Counted from the first letter of the stretch, positions 54,773-63,812 are shown. The stretch: DNA of 64,000 nt from Desulforamulus profundi (GCF_002607855.1 NZ_AWQQ01000006.1:1-64000); one strand, 5' to 3'. The notes: a model not told the origin generated them from the letters alone. Program-made: numbers and translations.

Positions 54773-54961
54773 TTACAGTTCCTGCAGGGAACAGGCCTCG
54801 TTCGGACAGGTTACCACACAGGTTTCACAGCCCATGCAGTCTGTCTCTGCACCAGTTACTTCCGCTTTGCCATCAACCATGCCTAAAATGCCTGCAGGAC
54901 AAGCATCAATGCATTCGCCACAGCCTTCACATTTGCCGGCATTGATTGAGATAACATACAT
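54773..54961 (-). CDS. 2[4Fe-4S] ferredoxin
   Basis: A 62-residue ferredoxin with CEGCGECIDACP and CMGCETCVVTCP. It lies 140 bases upstream of dsrM in the same direction, so it probably belongs to the dsrMK unit and delivers electrons. AAGGAGGGATGTGGA precedes the ATG. Confidence 0.95.
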   Translation of the reverse strand: MYVISINAGKCEGCGECIDACPAGILGMVDGKAEVTGAETDCMGCETCVVTCPNEACSLQEL

Positions 54962-55438
54962 TCCACATCCCTCCTTTAGTGAATATTTTTAAATTCATCG
55001 GGGGTGGGCTTGGGGTGGTTGATACCTTAGCTAACTGGTTCGGAATAACAGAGTCCGGGACAGACTTGGACACAATATAATGCCTATTTCGTTGTAACTT
55101 AAATTATTCCTTCTCAAATCGTCACTTTTTTTTGACAAAGGAGTTGATGTAAAGTTTGGCAAGGGAGCAGAGGGTCTGTTACGCTTAAATAGACAACTAC
55201 TTATAGAAATATAACATTGATTCCATTGTTACGTAAAGAAGTTCTTATTGTCTTACCAGGACAGAATTACCACGTTTTTGGGTTTTGCTTTGGTTTGGTT
55301 TCATATTCAAAGATAAGGTTGGGTTTCTCAAATCATTCCAGCTATTTTCCTCGTCTTGTGACGCGTTTTGCCTTTCTTGTTTTTTGAGGTAGGATTTTCT
55401 GCATCGTTGGAGAAAATAACACTGTGGAGGTGAAAGAA
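54962..55438. other. Divergent intergenic region between fdx-dsrMK and ylbF-like gene
   Basis: About 475 AT-rich bases between divergent genes. TTGACA occurs on the plus strand at about 55132, but without a good -10. GCATTATATTGTG on the minus strand near 55072-55084 could hold a -10 for fdx. No palindrome like those at dsrA or dsrC was found. Confidence 0.4.
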
Positions 55439-55858
55439 GTGTCGGTTTATGATATGGCTGTTGAATTGGGCCAAAGGTTATCCACCACCGAGGAATATCA
55501 AAGGGTCCTGGAAACGCAGCGGGCGGTGGCTCAAGACAAGGAGGCCCGTGCCCTGGTAAAGGAATTCCAACAACTGCAGCAGTCCTACCAGCGCATGCAG
55601 ATGATGGGACACCAGTTGACCCAGGAAAACTTGAAGACCCTGGAAGAGGCGGAGAAAAAGGCTGCGGCCCATCCCATGGTGAAGGATTACTTAAATGCCC
55701 AGGCCAAGTTTTATGAAGTTGTCAACGAAGTAAACGTAAAGATACAAGAGGGACTGAAGGGCATCCCGGCGGAGGAAGAGGAAACCCAAAGCCAGGGCGG
55801 CTGCAGCTGCACCTCCAACCACGACGGTGCCTGCGGCGGTTCCTGCTCCGGCTGCTAA
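55439..55858 (+). CDS. YlbF-family protein with cysteine-rich tail
   Basis: 139 residues from GTG 55439 (GGAGGTGAAAGAA upstream). The helical DUF964/YlbF core (YDMAVELGQRLSTTEEYQRV to VNVKIQEGLKG) is followed by a tail GGCSCTSNHDGACGGSCSGC with five Cys. In B. subtilis YlbF/YmcA/YaaT form an Fe-S complex that affects RNA decay and development. The tail suggests metal binding. Lone plus-strand gene. Confidence 0.75.
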   Translation: MSVYDMAVELGQRLSTTEEYQRVLETQRAVAQDKEARALVKEFQQLQQSYQRMQMMGHQLTQENLKTLEEAEKKAAAHPMVKDYLNAQAKFYEVVNEVNVKIQEGLKGIPAEEEETQSQGGCSCTSNHDGACGGSCSGC

Positions 55859-55863
55859 CCCCC

Positions 55864-55897
55864 AATTCAAATCGGGGACGGTTCTTGACTTGAATTC
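55864..55897 (+). repeat. REP unit, single, 4
   Basis: AATTCAAATCGGGGACGG then TTCTTGACTTGAATTC, 6 bases past the ylbF-like stop. Same orientation as the unit at 55948-55980. Confidence 0.9.
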
Positions 55898-55912
55898 ACA
55901 TCTATTAAACCA

Positions 55913-55940
55913 AGAGGTTGGGGAAATCCCCCAACCTCTC
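55913..55940. terminator. Hairpin between two REP units
   Basis: AGAGGTTGGGG and CCCCCAACCTCT pair around AAAT between the two direct REP units. T-tract is absent, so termination is uncertain. Confidence 0.5.
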
Positions 55941-55947
55941 CCCCCCT

Positions 55948-55980
55948 ATTCAAGTCGGGGACGGTTCTTGACTTGAATTC
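55948..55980 (+). repeat. REP unit, single, 5
   Basis: ATTCAAGTCGGGGACGG then TTCTTGACTTGAATTC, 20 bases from the recQ stop on the other strand. Confidence 0.9.
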
Positions 55981-56000
55981 ACCTGTGAAGATTCCCCGTA

Positions 56001-58127
56001 TCATCCTAACTTTTTGTATTTGCAAAGCACAGCCTTAATGGCTAAATAATCCACTTCTTCAGGTAATGCATCTTTAATGGGTTTTAGTCGTTCCGCCCCT
56101 AATTCTTTGATTTTCTTCAGAATTAAATCTTCATATTCTTGAGGAATTAGGGTGTCCCAATCAACCTCATAACCTTCCAGTCCGCAACGCACCAGGTGAT
56201 CCTGGATCGTAACCGGCTTGAGATTCCTTTCTCCTGCAATCTCTTGAACAGAATACCCTTGCTTGAATAGCTTCCATGTCACTACATGGCTCGGCGGTTC
56301 CTTCTCCCCGGCACATTCCCCTCCCTGAGCCTGTACCGTCTGGATAGAAATACCGTTTTGGCCTTTGTGTCTGAGAATAACCTCTAAGAACTCCTGTCCG
56401 TAACGATCAAATTTGGCTTGTCCCACACCCTTAATGGAAAGAAATGCCCGTTTGTCCTGTGGCAGGTGTCGGCAGATTTCCCGTAAGGTGCTGTCCGGAA
56501 AGACAATATAGGGAGGAACTTGTTCTCTTTGGGAGATTTGTTTTCGCAGTTGGCGGAACTCTTCAAACAGCAAGTCGCCCGTAGCAGGTTTTTGTTCTTT
56601 TCTCCGTACTTTTTGTAGAACTTTCTCCTGACTTTTTAGCACAGGAATGGCTTTTGGCCGGATTTTGACCACCGGGTACTGACCTTCGGTTAAATAAAGG
56701 TATCCTTCGGCCACCAATACGTTGATCATATCCGTTATCTGCTTTACTGTGTATTCTTTTAACAGTCCATAGGTGGACAGGCTGTTAAAACCGTACTGAA
56801 GCACTTTTTTATTCTGGGAGCCTTTTAAAACATCCGCCACCAGCGAGATACCGTACTGTTCTTTCATGCGGATGATGCAGGAGAAGATTTTTTGAGCTTC
56901 CACCGTCATGTCTGTTAGTTCACTGTCGTCCTTGCAATTGCTGCAGTTTCCACACTCCTCAGGGGTTTTTTCCTCACTAAAATAACTTAAAATATATTTT
57001 CGTAAACACCGCGGCGTGTGGCAGTAGTCAACCATGGCCTGGAGTTTTTGGTATTCAAATCTTTTTCTTTCCTCGGAAAGCTGACTTTGTTCAATCAAGA
57101 ATTTTTGCACTTGGATGTCCTGGGGGGTAAACAATAAAATGCATTCACCCGGTTCACCGTCCCGGCCGGCCCGCCCGGCCTCCTGGTAGTAGGACTCCAT
57201 ATTTTTAGGCATGTTGTAATGAATGACATAGCGAACATTCGACTTATCGATACCCATGCCGAATGCGTTGGTTGCCACCATGATACTGATGTCGTCGTAT
57301 AAGAACATCTCCTGGTTGCTGATTCTTTCCGCATCACTTAGACCCGCGTGGTATTTTCCCACCGCAAAGCCTTTTTTTCGTAAATACTCGTGCAGTGCAT
57401 CCACTTCTTTTCTGGTGGCTGCATAAACGATCCCGGCCTGCTCCTTATTGCATTCCAGGTAATCAACCAGAAAATCCCTTTTGTTTTCTCCCCGTAATAC
57501 GGAAAAATTCAAGTTCTCCCGGTTAAAACCGGTACTGTATACCAGGGGGTTTTTCAGGGACAGCAACCGCACGATATCCTGTGTTACCTCCGGCGTTGCG
57601 GTGGCCGTAAATGCTGTCACCACCGGTCTGCGGGGCAGTTCCTGGATGAACGGAGCGATGGCCAGGTAGCTGGTGCGGAAGTCGTGACCCCATTGGGATA
57701 CACAATGGGCTTCATCGATGGCCAGCATGGATACCGGCAGGGCTTTCAGTTTTGTGCGAAACCTTGGGGATTCCAGCCGCTCGGGAGCCACATAGATGAG
57801 TTTGTATTTTCCCTGTCCGGCCCGGTGGATTCTTTCTTCGAATTCTTCCTGGTCCAGGGAGCTGTTAATATAGGTGGCCTCTATCCCCAGGCTGTTGAGG
57901 GCATCCACCTGATCTTTCATAAGGGATATTAAAGGTGAAATAATGATTGAAACTCCGGAAAACAACAGTGCGGGTATTTGAAAGCAAATGGATTTCCCCC
58001 CACCTGTAGGCATAATACCCAGGGTGTCTATTCCTTGTAAAATACTCTTTATGATTTTCTCCTGCCCACTGCGAAAGGAGGAATAACCATAATACTGCTT
58101 TAATATCTCCTGTGCCCTTTCTAACAC
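56001..58127 (-). CDS. ATP-dependent DNA helicase RecQ
   Basis: The 708-residue superfamily 2 helicase acts in recombination and repair. Walker A MPTGGGKSICFQ, DEAHCVSQWGHDFR, ATNAFGMGIDKSNVRYVIH and QEAGRAGRDGEPG are followed by an RQC zinc site (CLRKYILSYF, CGNCSNCK), an HRDC domain (about 515-600), and a C-terminal helix-turn-helix region (SVQEIAGERNLKPVTIQDHL). GTG start after AAGGATGTGAAATT. Intact. Confidence 0.96.
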   Translation of the reverse strand: MLERAQEILKQYYGYSSFRSGQEKIIKSILQGIDTLGIMPTGGGKSICFQIPALLFSGVSIIISPLISLMKDQVDALNSLGIEATYINSSLDQEEFEERIHRAGQGKYKLIYVAPERLESPRFRTKLKALPVSMLAIDEAHCVSQWGHDFRTSYLAIAPFIQELPRRPVVTAFTATATPEVTQDIVRLLSLKNPLVYSTGFNRENLNFSVLRGENKRDFLVDYLECNKEQAGIVYAATRKEVDALHEYLRKKGFAVGKYHAGLSDAERISNQEMFLYDDISIMVATNAFGMGIDKSNVRYVIHYNMPKNMESYYQEAGRAGRDGEPGECILLFTPQDIQVQKFLIEQSQLSEERKRFEYQKLQAMVDYCHTPRCLRKYILSYFSEEKTPEECGNCSNCKDDSELTDMTVEAQKIFSCIIRMKEQYGISLVADVLKGSQNKKVLQYGFNSLSTYGLLKEYTVKQITDMINVLVAEGYLYLTEGQYPVVKIRPKAIPVLKSQEKVLQKVRRKEQKPATGDLLFEEFRQLRKQISQREQVPPYIVFPDSTLREICRHLPQDKRAFLSIKGVGQAKFDRYGQEFLEVILRHKGQNGISIQTVQAQGGECAGEKEPPSHVVTWKLFKQGYSVQEIAGERNLKPVTIQDHLVRCGLEGYEVDWDTLIPQEYEDLILKKIKELGAERLKPIKDALPEEVDYLAIKAVLCKYKKLG

Positions 58128-58190
58128 AATTTCACATCCTTATACAAAGGGGAGCATCTCTAGCTTGAACCAGATAATCATGAAGTTTGT

Positions 58191-59036
58191 TTATCCCTTT
58201 AGAATTTTACTCACTGCAGATTCACTTAACCCTCCAAATAAAGTTCCTATATCACGCAACCCCAAGTTGCATCTTCTTTTTATTTGTTTAATGGCGTCGT
58301 TTCTTGCAGCCGTATGGGGTGTTCTTTTACTTGTCAGGTCAGACACCTGTAAACTATATTCGTCGGCGATGGCTTCTATAAGCGACATTGGTCCCAAGTT
58401 ACTGGCCGGCTCCCTTATGGCTTCGTCTTCCGCATCCGGAAAATCTAATATCGCCGGACGTTGTTCCCCGTCGTTTTCGGCTTCCGTACCACGCTGAACA
58501 TACTCGATATATTTTCTGCATGCTTTGGCATAATGATCAGAAAAATATTTAAGGACCAGGGAAGTGTCGACCAGGTTCTGAAGCTGATCCTCTCCCCCTG
58601 TGTAAACGGCATAACTGCTCCATGGATAATGCGCCGCATCCTTTACCATGTTGGCCTGCACAGGATTCAGATGAATATAACGAGTGACCTCGAGCAAATA
58701 CTGGTCATTATCAATCACTTCACTTTTAAAACGGTCCTGGAATAAGTGCCCGCACCGTTCATATTTACGGTTGAAATACATGACGTAACTGACGTTGAGG
58801 CTCTTCATAATCTGGGAAATGTCACTGCCGTTTGTGTCCACAACCAGATGGACGTGGTTGTTCATAAGACAATAGGCATAGAATTTACAGTTAAATCTAT
58901 CTTTTATACTGGCCAGTGTATCAAGAAACCTTTGTTTGTCCCGGTCATCCAGAAAGATATTTTTTCGTTCATTCCCTCGTTGGATCACGTGGTAAGTACA
59001 ATATTCTCCCTTTTTAAGCCTCGGAATTCTGGGCAT
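58191..59036 (-). CDS. REP-associated tyrosine transposase (RAYT, Y1/HUH family)
   Basis: 281 residues from ATG 59036 (AAAGGAGGAAAGGTG upstream). It has the N-terminal YHVIQRGNERKNIF, the HUH metal motif in LMNNHVHLVVD, and the RYIHLNPVQANMV block, all marks of IS200/RAYT transposases. The C-terminus NDAIKQIKRRCNLGLRDIG resembles a DnaA-like DNA-binding tail. RAYTs cut and paste REP repeats as single strands. A REP unit lies 45 bases upstream. Intact, so likely active. Confidence 0.88.
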   Translation of the reverse strand: MPRIPRLKKGEYCTYHVIQRGNERKNIFLDDRDKQRFLDTLASIKDRFNCKFYAYCLMNNHVHLVVDTNGSDISQIMKSLNVSYVMYFNRKYERCGHLFQDRFKSEVIDNDQYLLEVTRYIHLNPVQANMVKDAAHYPWSSYAVYTGGEDQLQNLVDTSLVLKYFSDHYAKACRKYIEYVQRGTEAENDGEQRPAILDFPDAEDEAIREPASNLGPMSLIEAIADEYSLQVSDLTSKRTPHTAARNDAIKQIKRRCNLGLRDIGTLFGGLSESAVSKILKG

Positions 59037-59080
59037 CACCTTTCCTCCTTTCATTTCATTTAGAAATAAGCGCTAACGGA

Positions 59081-59112
59081 AATTCAAGTCAAGAACCGTC
59101 CCCACTTGAATT
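59081..59112 (-). repeat. REP unit next to the RAYT gene, 6
   Basis: AATTCAAGTCAAGAACCGTC then CCCACTTGAATT, inverted relative to units 4 and 5. It lies between the RAYT start and the mutY remnant, and replaces the missing rest of mutY. Confidence 0.92.
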
Positions 59113-59383
59113 ATCTATGCTCATGACGACCCCTGCGGTATATGCTCCAATCCCCGGCAGGTCAGGATCTCCCGGTAGGTACCTCCTGATGTTGCTCTAC
59201 AATTTGCCTGGCTGCTTTGTGCATGTTTTTGGCCCGGGTATAGTATGCCAATGCCGTATCCACTCTGGTTTGCTGCAGCATGATTTCCGAAATTCAGATG
59301 GCATAGGCGCCCTTTTGTTGCCGCCTGGGCAGGTCTCTCTTGTTCTCCAGGTACCAGTTTAGTAAAGATTCAAACCAATCCAT
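59113..59383 (-). pseudogene. mutY (A/G-specific adenine glycosylase) remnant
   Basis: The minus strand reads MDWFESLLNWYLENKRDLP, then a stop in place of Trp within AI-W-ISEIMLQQTRVDTALAYY. It continues directly into TRAKNMHKAARQIVEQH, skipping about 30 family residues. Later frame changes precede a remnant of the PGIGAYTAG region. It ends at the REP unit. MutY excises A from A:G mispairs. This one is dead and truncated. Nonsense and internal deletion, not a homopolymer slip. Confidence 0.8.
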
Positions 59384-59415
59384 TAAGGAATGGAATCCAA
59401 AGAAAATCCCACGGA

Positions 59416-59588
59416 TGAAAAGAAACCGTAAACTTCCGTTAATCCCTCCAAAGCAGGATGTGCTGGCGATCTTAAATGCAACCGCTAATCTTAAACACAA
59501 AGCTATTCTGGTGTTAATTTACGGAAGCGGCTTACGGGTTGGAGAAGTAGCCAGGTTAAAGATTTGTGATATTTGCAGTAACGGATAA
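59416..59588 (+). pseudogene. Tyrosine recombinase (integrase) fragment
   Basis: MKRNRKLPLIPPKQDVLAIL then NATANLKHKAILVLIYGSGL and RVGEVARLKICDI match the start of the catalytic domain of Xer/phage-type recombinases, with the first catalytic Arg in SGLRVGE. The rest of the domain (HxxR, Tyr) is gone. It stops at a junction at about 59580. Confidence 0.7.
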
Positions 59589-59835
59589 ATTCAATCTCCA
59601 GTCCGTTTTCCTTGGCCATCCGTTCGGCATGCTCGCGAAGTTCCTCGCGCAGCGCGTTGGCCCAATCCGGGTAGTCGAAGATTTTGATGTTGTTTTGATA
59701 TAAGTACGATGTCATACCTCCGCCGAAACAAAGCACCGGAATATTGCCATGAATCACAACCCGATCGTAGCATGCCAGTACTCCGTCAATCTTGTCTTTG
59801 TAACGCTCGGTAAGTAACATAGTACATTCCTCCAT
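59581..59835 (-). pseudogene. N-terminal fragment of a mobile-element-associated protein
   Basis: An 85-residue start, MEECTMLLTERYKDKIDGVL, then RVVIHGNIPVLCFGGGMTSY and ANGLEIEFIR-type sequence, resembling a widely repeated uncharacterised protein in clostridial mobile DNA. It is cut off at about 59581 where antisense recombinase sequence begins. Identification is from memory of the family and is tentative. Confidence 0.5.
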
Positions 59836-59941
59836 ATCGCTGTTATAATTGCACAGTAATTCGACATGGGTTTAATAAATCCTATTGGTTCCGGCTTGTC
59901 CGGGTTAGGGTTAGTATTCCTAAATTCGGGGAACTTCCTCG

Positions 59942-59973
59942 CAAAATAAAAAGCTGCCCCCGGGGCAGCTCGC
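59942..59973 (-). terminator. Expression-platform terminator of the TPP riboswitch
   Basis: AGCTGCCCC and GGGGCAGCT form the stem, followed on the minus strand by TTTTTATTTT, 25 bases after the aptamer. Confidence 0.9.
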
Positions 59974-59998
59974 TGCAAGCATAAAAGATCACCATATT

Positions 59999-60078
59999 TC
60001 CCTCCGCTGGCATTACCCAGATCAGGTTCACGGTCGGTACCCTTGCGGTACCCTCTCAGCCGGCCACCCCAGCTCCCC
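59999..60078 (-). ncRNA. TPP (THI-box) riboswitch aptamer
   Basis: The minus strand has GGGGAGCTGGGGTGGCCGGC, CTGAGAGGGTACCGC, and GAACCTGATCTGGGTAATGCC then AGCGGAGGGA, the conserved blocks of the thiamine pyrophosphate aptamer. The next coding sequence on this strand is a mobile-protein remnant, not a thiamine gene, so the riboswitch appears orphaned. Confidence 0.93.
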
Positions 60079-60150
60079 AAAAACATATATTCACTTGTAA
60101 TAGTAACTATACCAGCGAGGTTACGGTTTGTAAATGGCTGTTTATTTAGT

Positions 60151-60189
60151 GCGAATTCAAGTCAAGAACCGTCCCCGACTTGAATTCGC
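60151..60189 (-). repeat. REP unit overlapping the TRAP permease stop, 7
   Basis: GCGAATTCAAGTCAAGAACC then GTCCCCGACTTGAATTCGC. The permease reading frame runs into this unit and stops inside it. Confidence 0.92.
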
Positions 60190-62110
60190 ACATTTAAACC
60201 ACTGGATGATGTAGCCGATGACCAGTAACCCCAGACCGGCCAGGTCGGTTAAGGGATTGGGGTCAATCATCAGCAAACCGCCGACAAAGAAGAGAATTCG
60301 TTCCGTCCATTGAGCCCGGGTAATCAGGTACCCTGAAACTGCAGCGGCTATAGCTGTCATGCCGATAAGGGATGTTGTCATCATCAGCAGCACCTTGGGT
60401 AAGGTGGTGTCAATAAGCAGCAGGGACGGGGACAACACAAAGATGTACGGTATAAGGAAGGCCGCAATGGCCAGCTTGGAGGCATTGACTGCCGTTTTCA
60501 TCGGGTCACTTCTGGCAATGCCGGCACCGGCAAAGGCCGCCAGAGCCACCGGCGGGGTAACGTCTGCAATAATCCCGAAGTAGAAGACAAACATATGGGC
60601 TGCCAGAACGGGTACTCCCATCTGCACCAGTATGGGTGCCGCAATGGTAGAGGTAATCACGTAGTTGGCCGTGGTGGGTACGCCCATGCCCAGAATGATG
60701 GAGGTAATCATGGTAAAGAACAGGGTCAGCAGCAGCTGCCCACGGGCCAGGTCAATGAGGACGGAACCAAGTTTCAGGCCAAGACCTGTCTTGGTGACCA
60801 CGCCGATGATAATGCCGGCGGTGGCACAGGCAATGACCACGCCCAGGGCGGCCCTGGCGCCTTCTTCCAAGCCTTTCAGGACATCCTGCAGGGAAATCCG
60901 GGTAGAGCTGCGCAGCATGGACGCACCTATGGCCAGCACTATGGCCCACAGGGCGGCTTCATGGGTGTATATCCTGAAACAAGCAAGTATACGATACCCA
61001 CCAGCGGTATGGCCAGGTGGCCCCTCTCTGCCAGGATATTGCCGACTCTGGGCAATTGCTCCCGGGGGATGCCTTTCAAACAGGTCTTTTTGGCTTCCAG
61101 GTGCACACCGATCCAGATGCCGGTAAAGTAAAGCAGTGCGGGAAGGGCTGCAGCCTTCACAACATTCACGTAGGGAGTGCCCACAATCTCAGCCATTAAA
61201 AAGGCTGCCGCACCCATAATGGGGGGCATCAGCTGGCCGCCGGTGGAGGCAGCGGCTTCCACCGCGCCGGCAAACTCCGGCCGGTAACCAAGCTTTTTCA
61301 TCATGGGAATCGTCAGGCTTCCGGTACCCGCGACGTTCCCCACGGAACTGCCGGAAACGGTCCCCATCAAGCCGCTGGAGAGCACCGCCACTTTGGCCGG
61401 GCCGCCGCTGGCCCAGCCGGCAATGGCGTTGGCCAGGTCGATGAAGAATTTGCCCAACCCGGTTTTCTCGAGATAAGCCCCGAATAATATGAACAGGAAA
61501 ATAAAGGTGGCCGAGACTCCCAGGGGAATCCCGAAAACCCCCTCGGTGGTATAGTACAGGTGACCAACCAGTCCTTCCAGGGTTGTTCCCTGGTGGGCAA
61601 AGGCGCCGGGCAGCATGGGGCCGGCAAAGGCATAACCCAGAAAAAGGGTTGCCACAATGACGATGGGCCAACCCACCACCCGGCGGGCGGCTCCATGACA
61701 AAGAAGATGCCCAAAGCGCCCACCAGCATATCGGCGGGGGTGACGATGCCCGCCCGCATAACCAGATCTTTATAGAAGATAACAATATACAGGGGGGCGG
61801 CCACGGCCACCACCGCTAAAAGCACATCAAACCAGTGCAGTCGGCTGCGGGACCAGCTTTTTCTGGTCGGGTACAGCAAGTAGACCAGCGCCAGCCCGAA
61901 GGACAGGTGGACCGCCCGCTGGATTTGGGCGTCCAGTACCCCAAAGATGGCCGTGTACAGTTGAAAAAGTGAAAAAACCACAGCGATGACCGCCACGGCA
62001 ATGCCGCTCAAGCCACCCAATCGCCTGTAATCCGATTCGCGATCGTATTTAGCCAGAAACTCGTCCATATTTATGTTGTCTGCCGCGGGTTTTACATTAC
62101 GATCTGTCAA
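60157..62110 (-). CDS. TRAP-TAXI transporter fused permease (two frameshifts)
   Basis: About 651 residues with a dozen or more membrane segments. The fused DctQM-type permease has the large-subunit repeats (GTVSGSSVGNVAGTGSLTIP and ILGMGVPTTANYVITS). Breaks near 61693 (GAGCCGCC) and 60951 (AAGCCGCC) each need one G. The C-terminal residues NSSRGRFLT come from the REP unit at 60151-60189. With DUF1850 and TAXI protein it forms a sodium-coupled organic-acid importer. Confidence 0.88.
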
Positions 62111-62627
62111 GCTTTGCCTCCTTTCTGAAGTTACTTGCTATGATTTCTGCCAGGGAACATGGCTTAACCTGTAGCCTGATTAATGAACCGGCCGGAAAGT
62201 AATCCTTGAAGTCAAAGCGCTGTCCCCTGTAAACCAGCGCATGCCCGGTCAGAGGCGTAAAAGCCAGGTTGATCTCTTTAAACCGCCGGTCTAAGCCAGA
62301 CAGTACATACACACCATTATGGTTTTCCAGCCTTCCTTCTTCCGGCAAAAAGGGAGTTCCTATGCCCAGGGCCTTAAAGGTGGTGGAAGTCAGCAACAAA
62401 TCATTCCCCGGTACAAGAACAAAATGCTCCTGCACCGGGGTCTTGTTAACGGAGTGAATATATTCAATGGTAAAACTTTTATCAAACAACACCGGTAACA
62501 GGAGAACCGGTTCTCCCTGCTGACTGCTCATAAGCAGGGTGGGCAGCGGTACGAATAAAAAAGTTAGCAGGATAATTGATACCAGCACCCAGGTTCTTGC
62601 GGCCCGCTGCCTGACCAAACCTGTCAT
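62097..62627 (-). CDS. DUF1850 protein of TRAP-TAXI operon
   Basis: 176 residues, with an N-terminal membrane anchor (VLVSIILLTFLFVPLPTL) and the family motif SFTIEYIHSVNKTPVQEHF. It is commonly encoded with TAXI permeases and may aid assembly or substrate handling. Overlaps the permease start by 14 bases. Confidence 0.85.
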   Translation of the reverse strand: MTGLVRQRAARTWVLVSIILLTFLFVPLPTLLMSSQQGEPVLLLPVLFDKSFTIEYIHSVNKTPVQEHFVLVPGNDLLLTSTTFKALGIGTPFLPEEGRLENHNGVYVLSGLDRRFKEINLAFTPLTGHALVYRGQRFDFKDYFPAGSLIRLQVKPCSLAEIIASNFRKEAKLDRS

Positions 62628-62642
62628 TCTTACAGCAATCCC

Positions 62643-63626
62643 TTACTTCTCGCTAAAGTATTTCTCTGCCCCCGGGTGCATGGGAATGGAAATACCGTCT
62701 TTGGCGGATTCTTTACTAATCAGCTTGCCTACGTTATGGGCAGCTTTCAGCTTTTCTAAATTGGTAAAGATTGCTTTGGTAATATCGTAAGCGGTTTGTT
62801 CGTCCATTTTATCGGTTACCACCAGCATGGCCTTGGCGCCCAGGGAAGTGACATCTTTATCCTGGTTGGGATAGGTGCCTGCCGGGATCACCACTTTGGA
62901 GTAGAAAGGATATTTCTTGGTCAGTTGATCTGCTTTATCATCGGCAATGGGCAACAGAACCACCTTGTGCTGGGCAGAAATGTCCTGGATGGCAGCGGTG
63001 GGGAAACCGGCGGTGACAAAGGCGGCGTCAATGTTGCCATCTTTCAGGCCGTTGGCTGCCTCCGCAAAGGACAGGTACTGGGGTTTGATGTCTGCAAAGG
63101 ATAATCCGTGCGCTTCCAGCACGTGCTGGGCATTGACGGTGACGCTGCTGCCGGCGGCACCTACAGCCACTTTCTTGCCCTTCAGGTCGGCAATACTCTT
63201 AATGCCGGTCTTGTCCAAAGTGACCACCTGGATGGTTTCCGGATATATGGCAGCCAGGGCCTTCAACCCTTCAACTTTCTTGTCTTTAAACAGTTCAGTA
63301 CCGCTGGCTGCATAATAGGCAATGTCGTTTTGCACAAAGGCAATTTGTACGTTGCCCTGGGTTAACAAGTTTACGTTGGCCACGGAAGCCCCGGTTGACT
63401 GGGCGGTGGCGTTGGCGCCGGGGAGGTTCTTATTTAAAATTTCGGCAATGGCACCGCCCAGGGGGTAATAGACACCTGCTGTACCTCCGGTAGCAATGTT
63501 AATAAACTTCTTTTCCGCTTTTTCCGCTGCTTTTTGCTCCCCGGATTGGGAGCATCCGGTAATCAAGAGCGCCAGCATGGTAATGGCTGCCAGCAGGGCC
63601 AGTCCCTTTTTTTTCATTTTCAGCAT
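62643..63626 (-). CDS. TAXI-family TRAP solute-binding lipoprotein
   Basis: 327 residues. Lipobox LLITGC gives a lipoprotein anchored outside the membrane. The TAXI fold shows INIATGGTAGVYYPLGG and FVQNDIAYYA. AAGGAGAGGATCAC precedes the ATG. It captures the substrate for the permease encoded downstream. The substrate (C4-dicarboxylate, glutamate or other) cannot be told from the sequence. Confidence 0.92.
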   Translation of the reverse strand: MLKMKKKGLALLAAITMLALLITGCSQSGEQKAAEKAEKKFINIATGGTAGVYYPLGGAIAEILNKNLPGANATAQSTGASVANVNLLTQGNVQIAFVQNDIAYYAASGTELFKDKKVEGLKALAAIYPETIQVVTLDKTGIKSIADLKGKKVAVGAAGSSVTVNAQHVLEAHGLSFADIKPQYLSFAEAANGLKDGNIDAAFVTAGFPTAAIQDISAQHKVVLLPIADDKADQLTKKYPFYSKVVIPAGTYPNQDKDVTSLGAKAMLVVTDKMDEQTAYDITKAIFTNLEKLKAAHNVGKLISKESAKDGISIPMHPGAEKYFSEK

Positions 63627-63768
63627 GTGATCCTCTCCTTGTTATAATTTGGTTTGGTTAGTGTGAATCAGACTGTAGTTCTTGCCACCCCCCCCCTTTG
63701 ACAAACGATTCATCCAATTGTTTGGCTGTCTAGTTTTTGATGCATATATACTATTTTCTATAAGCAAC

Positions 63769-63801
63769 AAAAATCCTGCTATGCACAATAGCAGGATTTT
63801 T
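63769..63801. terminator. Bidirectional terminator
   Basis: AAAAATCCTGCTA and TAGCAGGATTTTT form a perfect stem, with T-tracts on both strands, between the MFS gene end and the TAXI operon. Confidence 0.9.
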
Positions 63802-63812
63802 GTATTTATTTT

